Part shown: positions 6,048 through 7,552 of the stretch, piece by piece | Layout: every line of letters starts with the position of its first letter | Numbering within the stretch: position 1 is the stretch's first letter | Source of the DNA: Candidatus Manganitrophaceae bacterium | GTDB taxonomy: Bacteria > Nitrospirota > Nitrospiria > SBBL01 > Manganitrophaceae | DNA: 7,552 bases | Assembly: GCA_004297235.1 (NCBI GenBank) | Contig: SCUR01000454.1 | Location: 1 to 7,552 of the forward strand | Direction: 5' to 3' | Program-made: the position numbers and the translations under genes | The notes under the pieces: model-generated | Databases searched by the model: none | Told to the model about the DNA's origin: nothing | What the model saw: the letters and a program-made list of their open reading frames with translations, nothing else

Positions 6048-6767
6048 TTACGACCCGTCCCCTTTCCCGAGCAGTTGGACTTCTTGAATGTAGATCCGTT
6101 CGGAAGCTCCCCAGGAAGAGAGAAGTTTCAGCTTCAGATAGGTCGCTTTCACCTCCGGAAAAGTGAATTCTTGGTAGGGGTGCTCAAACAGCTTGATGTT
6201 CTGCGTTTGAAATTTTCCGATCGACTTGAACGATCCGGTCGGATGGTCGTTCCCGATCAGCAGCTCGAACACCCTCACATTGCCCGGCTCGGTCTTGCCG
6301 ATAAAAATGCCGAACCGGTCGAAGCTCGCCGGCCGTTTGTTCTTGAAGGCGTACACCGCTTCCTCTTTCACGTTGCAGTAGCAATAGCTCGTTTCATCGC
6401 CGTCCGCGGTGTTGCGCCACGTGTCATTGTTGGCCGCCACGATCTGGCCTCCATTTTCCCGGGCCAGCAGGTTGATTCTGTCCGAGGTCGGCGCGCTGTT
6501 TGTTTTCGGGTCTGTTCCGGACGGGGAGGCGCCCTCGGCGGCCTGGGAGCCTGGGTTCGATTTCGATGAAACGGGCGGAGAAGTCTCCCGTGGGCTCGCG
6601 GCGGCGCGGGCCTCCGCCTGTTTTGCCGGCGGGTCCGATTTCGTAAAAAAGCCGGCTTGATTCAGCGCGGCCACCAGACCGGCCGCCGCCGTCAATACCC
6701 CCGTGGCGGCGGTCAGAATGCCGGGAAGGGTCTGCCACCATCCCTTCGGTTTTGGTTGCTCATCCAT
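6048..6767 (-). CDS. Membrane-anchored protein with a discoidin-like (F5/8 C-like) domain
   Basis: A 239-residue protein in three parts. A short charged N-terminus MDEQPKPKGWWQTLPG precedes a single hydrophobic segment (about 16-41, ILTAATGVLTAAAGLVAALNQAGFF). Then comes a low-complexity Ala/Ser/Pro/Lys linker (about 43-96), and finally a domain (97-235) that looks like a galactose-binding-type beta sandwich. Its visible pattern is an early INLL strand, AANNDTWRNTADGDETSYCYC, FDRFGIFIG, NVRVFELLIGND, and a closing ATYLKLKLLSSWGASERIYIQEVQLLG typical of the discoidin fold. It is probably anchored with the domain outside the membrane; the ligand is unknown (sugar or cell-wall glycan would be a guess). 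Two cysteines, 129 and 131, form a CYC motif. I chose ATG 6767 because GAGGT lies seven bases before it. An in-frame GTG at 6812 would add 15 residues, but it lies at the predicted transcription start of the promoter at 6822-6850. Confidence 0.75.
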   Translation of the reverse strand: MDEQPKPKGWWQTLPGILTAATGVLTAAAGLVAALNQAGFFTKSDPPAKQAEARAAASPRETSPPVSSKSNPGSQAAEGASPSGTDPKTNSAPTSDRINLLARENGGQIVAANNDTWRNTADGDETSYCYCNVKEEAVYAFKNKRPASFDRFGIFIGKTEPGNVRVFELLIGNDHPTGSFKSIGKFQTQNIKLFEHPYQEFTFPEVKATYLKLKLLSSWGASERIYIQEVQLLGKGDGS

Positions 6768-6821
6768 CTCGAAGACCTCAATGGGTGATCCGGAAAGAGT
6801 GGATCCTTGCACATCCTCCTT

Positions 6822-6850
6822 TGTATATGCGAATTTCAGAAGAGAGTCAA
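6822..6850 (-). promoter_or_regulatory. Sigma70-type promoter for the discoidin-like gene
   Basis: Read on the minus strand, TTGACT (6850-6845), a 17-base spacer and TATACA (6827-6822) form a near-consensus promoter. The predicted transcription start is near 6815, giving a leader of about 48 bases to ATG 6767. The AAAGGAGG next to the -10 (6822-6815) looks like a ribosome site but would be at or before the transcript start, so it is probably not used. Confidence 0.7.
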
Positions 6851-6942
6851 TCGGTTTTGTTTCAGTGGCAAAGACCCGCCTTGGCTGGAAGGAGGTCTGG
6901 ACCTCATCCGATCGGAATCTGAAAGGCAGATTCCCGCCCGTC

Positions 6943-6972
6943 TTGAAGCGCTCTTCCGAAAATCGGTATAAT
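6943..6972 (+). promoter_or_regulatory. Sigma70-type promoter for the binding-protein gene
   Basis: A perfect -10 TATAAT at 6967-6972 is preceded by an 18-base spacer and TTGAAG (6943-6948, four of six consensus positions). Transcription would start around 6979, leaving a leader of roughly 120 bases before GTG 7098. It is divergent from the minus-strand promoter at 6822-6850, about 100 bases away. Confidence 0.6.
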
Positions 6973-7017
6973 TAAAAACAGGGTTTGTGTTCCTGAACAG
7001 AGGCTTTTCAAACCCTG
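6973..7017. promoter_or_regulatory. Hairpin at the 5' end of the binding-protein leader
   Basis: CAGGGTTTG (6979-6987) pairs perfectly with CAAACCCTG (7009-7017). A small inner stem is possible (GTTC 6989-6992 with GAAC 6995-6998), though its 2-base loop is tight. On the plus strand it would form the very 5' end of the predicted mRNA. On the minus strand the stem is followed directly by TTTTT (6978-6974), so it has the form of an intrinsic terminator for transcripts running leftward out of the binding-protein region. I do not recognise a riboswitch family. Confidence 0.5.
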
Positions 7018-7097
7018 CACGCGCGAATGGAGTAAGGTCCGTCTTTTCATCCTCTGCCTGCCTCGGACAATGCAGCATAGAGCAAGGATCGCATTCC

Positions 7098-7552
7098 GTG
7101 ACTTTTTCAAAAATCGCTGTGGCCGCTTGTCTTCTCTTTCTGATCGCCGTGACCTGGCCGATTCTGATGCCCCAGGCGGGAAAGTCCTCTCCCACCCTCG
7201 TCCTCTACGGGTTCAGCATCCTGGAAGAGGCGGTCTCTTCGGGGATTCTCCCCACCTTTCAGAAACGATGGAAAGAGCGGACCGGGCAAGAGGTCCGTTT
7301 TTATACTTCCTTCGCCGGTTCGGGAACGGTGATGAACCAGATTCGGTTCGGCGCGCCGGCCGACATCGCCCTCTTCTCCCATACCCTCGACGCCTATCGG
7401 CTCAAGGAGGCGGGGTTGATTCAGCATGACTGGACGACCGCTCCCCACCAGGGGATCATCAATCGAACGCCGATCATCCTGATCGTTCGGAAAGGAAATC
7501 CGAAAGGGCTTTCGCGTTTTCAGGACCTGAGGCAACCTGGGGTCGGAATCGT
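7098..7552 (+). CDS. Sulfate/thiosulfate-type ABC substrate-binding protein (3' truncated)
   Basis: The first 151 residues of a periplasmic binding protein of the Sbp/CysP group, which captures sulfate or thiosulfate for an ABC importer. The gene runs off the window end. An N-terminal hydrophobic segment (about 6-24) serves as export signal. The mature part shows the family sequence: LVLYGFS (34-40), FQKRWKERTGQEV (54-66), the oxyanion-binding-type loop SFAGSGT (71-77), ADIALFSH (88-95), EAGLIQHDW (104-112) and the very characteristic VRKGNPKGLSRFQDL (130-144). GTG 7098 is the first usable start in the open frame, with AAGGA at 7084-7088 nine bases upstream. In the classical family the loop reads SHGGSGKQ or SHAGSSKQ; FAGSGT diverges, so the exact anion (sulfate, thiosulfate or a related oxyanion) is uncertain. 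Importer permease and ATPase genes would be expected downstream, outside the window. Confidence 0.85.
   Translation, partial: MTFSKIAVAACLLFLIAVTWPILMPQAGKSSPTLVLYGFSILEEAVSSGILPTFQKRWKERTGQEVRFYTSFAGSGTVMNQIRFGAPADIALFSHTLDAYRLKEAGLIQHDWTTAPHQGIINRTPIILIVRKGNPKGLSRFQDLRQPGVGI

Noticed and set aside
6973..7097. Riboswitch in the long leader of the sulfate-type binding protein
   Set aside because: A single stem is visible, but no conserved core of a known class (for example the SAM or molybdenum-cofactor type) and no expression platform before the start codon.
7107..7131. Lipobox-like V-A-A-C at residues 8-11 of the binding protein
   Set aside because: The cysteine is at residue 11 with too short a hydrophobic stretch before it and a long hydrophobic stretch after it, so it is more likely inside the signal segment than a lipidation site.
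1..7552. Mobile elements, CRISPR arrays, tRNA or rRNA genes
   Set aside because: No transposase, integrase or regularly spaced repeat-spacer pattern was seen, nor a tRNA-like cloverleaf or rRNA-like sequence; the only repeats are the 7-base hairpin array and short inverted repeats.

Overview
This is a bacterial chromosomal window of moderately high GC with compact coding. It holds two complete gene blocks and a truncated gene at each end. The protein style, the Gld-like exporter operon and the intergenic heptamer hairpin suggest a Gram-negative environmental bacterium, perhaps Nitrospirota or a deltaproteobacterial lineage. That placement is only an impression, because there is no rRNA or marker gene in view.

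Layout: bases 2-229 are the 3' end of a response-regulator receiver domain. Bases 230-567 are non-coding and end in a good sigma70-type promoter (488-515). From there runs a four-gene plus-strand operon (568-5415): an ABC-2 ATPase (GldA-like), an ABC-2 permease (GldF-like), a membrane-anchored GldG-like auxiliary protein, and a membrane-anchored DUF4340 protein. Two of the three junctions are 4-base stop/start overlaps (ATGA at 1551-1554, GTGA at 3979-3982). The third, permease to GldG-like, is opened by a 107-base spacer holding an inverted array of 7-base repeats that folds into a long hairpin followed by a T-rich run. It could act as an attenuator inside the operon.

Convergent to the operon, only 7 bases from its last stop, lies a minus-strand pair: msrA (methionine sulfoxide reductase A, 5423-5977) and, upstream of it, a membrane-anchored protein with a discoidin-like (F5/8 type C-like) beta-sandwich domain (6048-6767). 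A strong promoter at 6822-6850 drives the latter and bears on its start codon. Divergent from this pair, a plus-strand promoter (6943-6972) with a hairpin at its predicted transcript start leads to the 5' part of a sulfate/thiosulfate-type periplasmic binding protein (7098 to the window end).

How the genes work together: the ATPase and permease form an ABC-2 type transporter. The GldG-like and DUF4340 proteins are large extracytoplasmic partners anchored in the membrane. The family is known from gliding motility in Bacteroidota but is widespread in non-gliders, where its substrate is unknown. Nothing in the window identifies the substrate. I found no mobile element, CRISPR array, tRNA or rRNA, and no clear sign of a wholly new system. 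The heptamer hairpin, the triple repeat in the DUF4340 protein and the promoter-overlapping inverted repeat are the points most worth following.
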